DNA of 14,846 bases from positions 1 through 14,846 of the forward strand of contig CALLAV010000344.1 of the NCBI GenBank assembly GCA_938001995.1. The letters run 5' to 3'. Positions 13,962 through 14,846 of this stretch are shown one piece after another (the stretch's first letter is position 1; each line of letters starts with the position of its first letter). A program made the position numbers and the translations under genes. This DNA is from an uncultured Amylibacter sp. Its GTDB lineage: Bacteria; Pseudomonadota; Alphaproteobacteria; Rhodobacterales; Rhodobacteraceae. The notes under the pieces are model-generated. The model saw nothing but the letters and a program-made list of their open reading frames with translations, was not told the DNA's origin and made no database searches.

Positions 13962-14846
13962 TTACACGCCAGAGTTGTTTTGCAAAACAGCGCAATAAAA
14001 CCCGTCTCCGGGCGCATCAACGGCAAAACTGTGGTCTTTCAGCACGTCGAAGGCAGGATTCTGTGCTAAAAAAGCATCCACCTGCGCCCGATTTTCCCGT
14101 GTGAAAATGGAACAGGTCGCATAAACCAGTGTGCCGCCCGCTTTGGTGCAGGCCGCCGCCTGTTCTAAAACGCTGGCCTGAATCTCCTGCAGCTCGGTTA
14201 GGCGGTCTTGCGTCAGCCGCCACTTGCCTTCTGGATTGCGCCGCCAGGATCCTGATCCAGAACAGGGCGCATCCACAAGAACGAGGTCATAGTGCGACGC
14301 GCGCGGTTGGGCTGACAGCAACTTAACCTTTGCCCCTGCCCGCTTTGCCCGCTCTTCTAACGGAGCCAGCCGTGCGGCACTGATATCCCACGCATCTATC
14401 CGTGCGCTTGGCATCGTGCCCGCCATCGCGAGGGATTTCCCACCGCCACCCGCGCAAAAATCGAGCACGCGGGCGTTTGGCTGAAGGTTCAGCATGGCAA
14501 TCACAGCCTGCGACGCGGCGTCCTGCAATTCCACCAGACCATTTGCAAAAGCCTTGGATCCACCAACACGGCGCGGATTTTGGGTGACACGCAGCGCCGT
14601 TGAGACACCATCGACAGGTTCCGTGAGGATATCTTCGGCTGCCAAAGCGTTTTGCGCTGCGCCAACATTGGTTTTCGCTGTGTTCACACGAAGATCAACG
14701 GGCGCACGCATGCTTAAGGCCGTCGCAGTGGCGTTAAACCCGTCCTCAAGATCAGCCTGTGCAATCTGCGCGATCCAATCTGGCAGGTTCGCGCAGTCCG
14801 ATTGGGTTGGTTCAGGCGCGTTTTCTAATGTTGCCAACTCTTCAAC
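13962..14846 (-). CDS. RsmB-type 16S rRNA (cytosine-C5) methyltransferase, 5' end outside the window
   Basis: S-adenosylmethionine-dependent m5C RNA methyltransferase of the RsmB/Nop2/Sun family, probably acting on 16S rRNA. The visible 294 codons stay open to the window edge (14846). A TTG at 14837 could be misread as a start, but the N-terminal part of the family (a NusB-like or RsmB-type N domain) is missing, so the gene is partial. Visible motifs are the substrate-contacting DLRVNTAKT, the SAM loop VLDFCAGGGGKSLAMA, motif IV DAPCSGSGSWRRNPEGKW with the product-release Cys, and motif VI YATCSIFTREN with the nucleophilic Cys. RsmB is the likely but not certain family member. Confidence 0.88.
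   Translation of the reverse strand, partial: VEELATLENAPEPTQSDCANLPDWIAQIAQADLEDGFNATATALSMRAPVDLRVNTAKTNVGAAQNALAAEDILTEPVDGVSTALRVTQNPRRVGGSKAFANGLVELQDAASQAVIAMLNLQPNARVLDFCAGGGGKSLAMAGTMPSARIDAWDISAARLAPLEERAKRAGAKVKLLSAQPRASHYDLVLVDAPCSGSGSWRRNPEGKWRLTQDRLTELQEIQASVLEQAAACTKAGGTLVYATCSIFTRENRAQVDAFLAQNPAFDVLKDHSFAVDAPGDGFYCAVLQNNSGV

Noticed and set aside
1..14846. Defence system, prophage, insertion sequence or CRISPR array
   Set aside because: All sizeable frames are housekeeping or single accessory genes; no transposase, integrase, repeat-spacer pattern or defence domain was seen.

Overview
The window is an ordinary housekeeping stretch of an alphaproteobacterial chromosome. It most likely comes from the Roseobacter group of the Rhodobacteraceae. 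The evidence is the order cckA, recA, alaS, the N-terminally extended ribosomal protein S9, a Cox15-type heme A synthase, a GTTC-N7-GTTC type LexA (SOS) box in front of recA, and MurI, RecA and AlaRS sequences typical of that family. All assignments rest on reading protein motifs; no database search was possible. I see no tRNA or rRNA gene, CRISPR array, insertion sequence, prophage or attachment site, and no gap above about 230 bases lacks a gene.

Left part (1-2470, all minus strand). From upstream to downstream the genes are a small PaaI-type hotdog thioesterase, then rplM and rpsI (ribosomal proteins L13 and S9, stop and start overlapping in ATGA), then a strong intrinsic terminator, then murI (glutamate racemase). 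A candidate promoter with a perfect TTGACA -35 and a hairpin-containing leader precede rplM. Divergent from the thioesterase is a plus-strand crotonase-fold gene (2540-3334). It resembles the ECHDC3 type and lacks both classical catalytic glutamates of enoyl-CoA hydratase.

Middle part (3335-10170, all minus strand). Read in the direction of transcription, the order is alaS, two tandem DUF1330 paralogues, a TrmJ-like tRNA 2'-O-methyltransferase, ctaA (heme A synthase) and an M32 carboxypeptidase. alaS, the two DUF1330 genes and trmJ are packed with gaps of 2, -1 and 6 bases and look like one transcript from a good promoter at 10101-10128. ctaA and the carboxypeptidase look like a second unit with a candidate promoter at 5999-6027. 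A 12-bp perfect hairpin with a T-rich tail separates recA from alaS.

Right part (10191-14846). recA lies behind an SOS box. Divergent from it is a plus-strand sulfotransferase-like gene of unknown role with an unusual leader. Its stop codon overlaps that of the convergent cckA hybrid histidine kinase (minus). cckA lies downstream of a RsmB-type 16S rRNA m5C methyltransferase whose 5' end runs off the window.

The genes serve translation (L13, S9, AlaRS, TrmJ, RsmB), DNA repair, cell wall precursor supply, respiration (heme A for cytochrome oxidase) and the CckA-ChpT-CtrA phosphorelay. I found no convincing new multi-gene system. The items most worth checking are the catalytically altered crotonase, the leader mini-ORF and start of the sulfotransferase-like gene, the extra inverted repeat at the recA SOS box, and the doubled DUF1330 pair fused into the alaS transcript.
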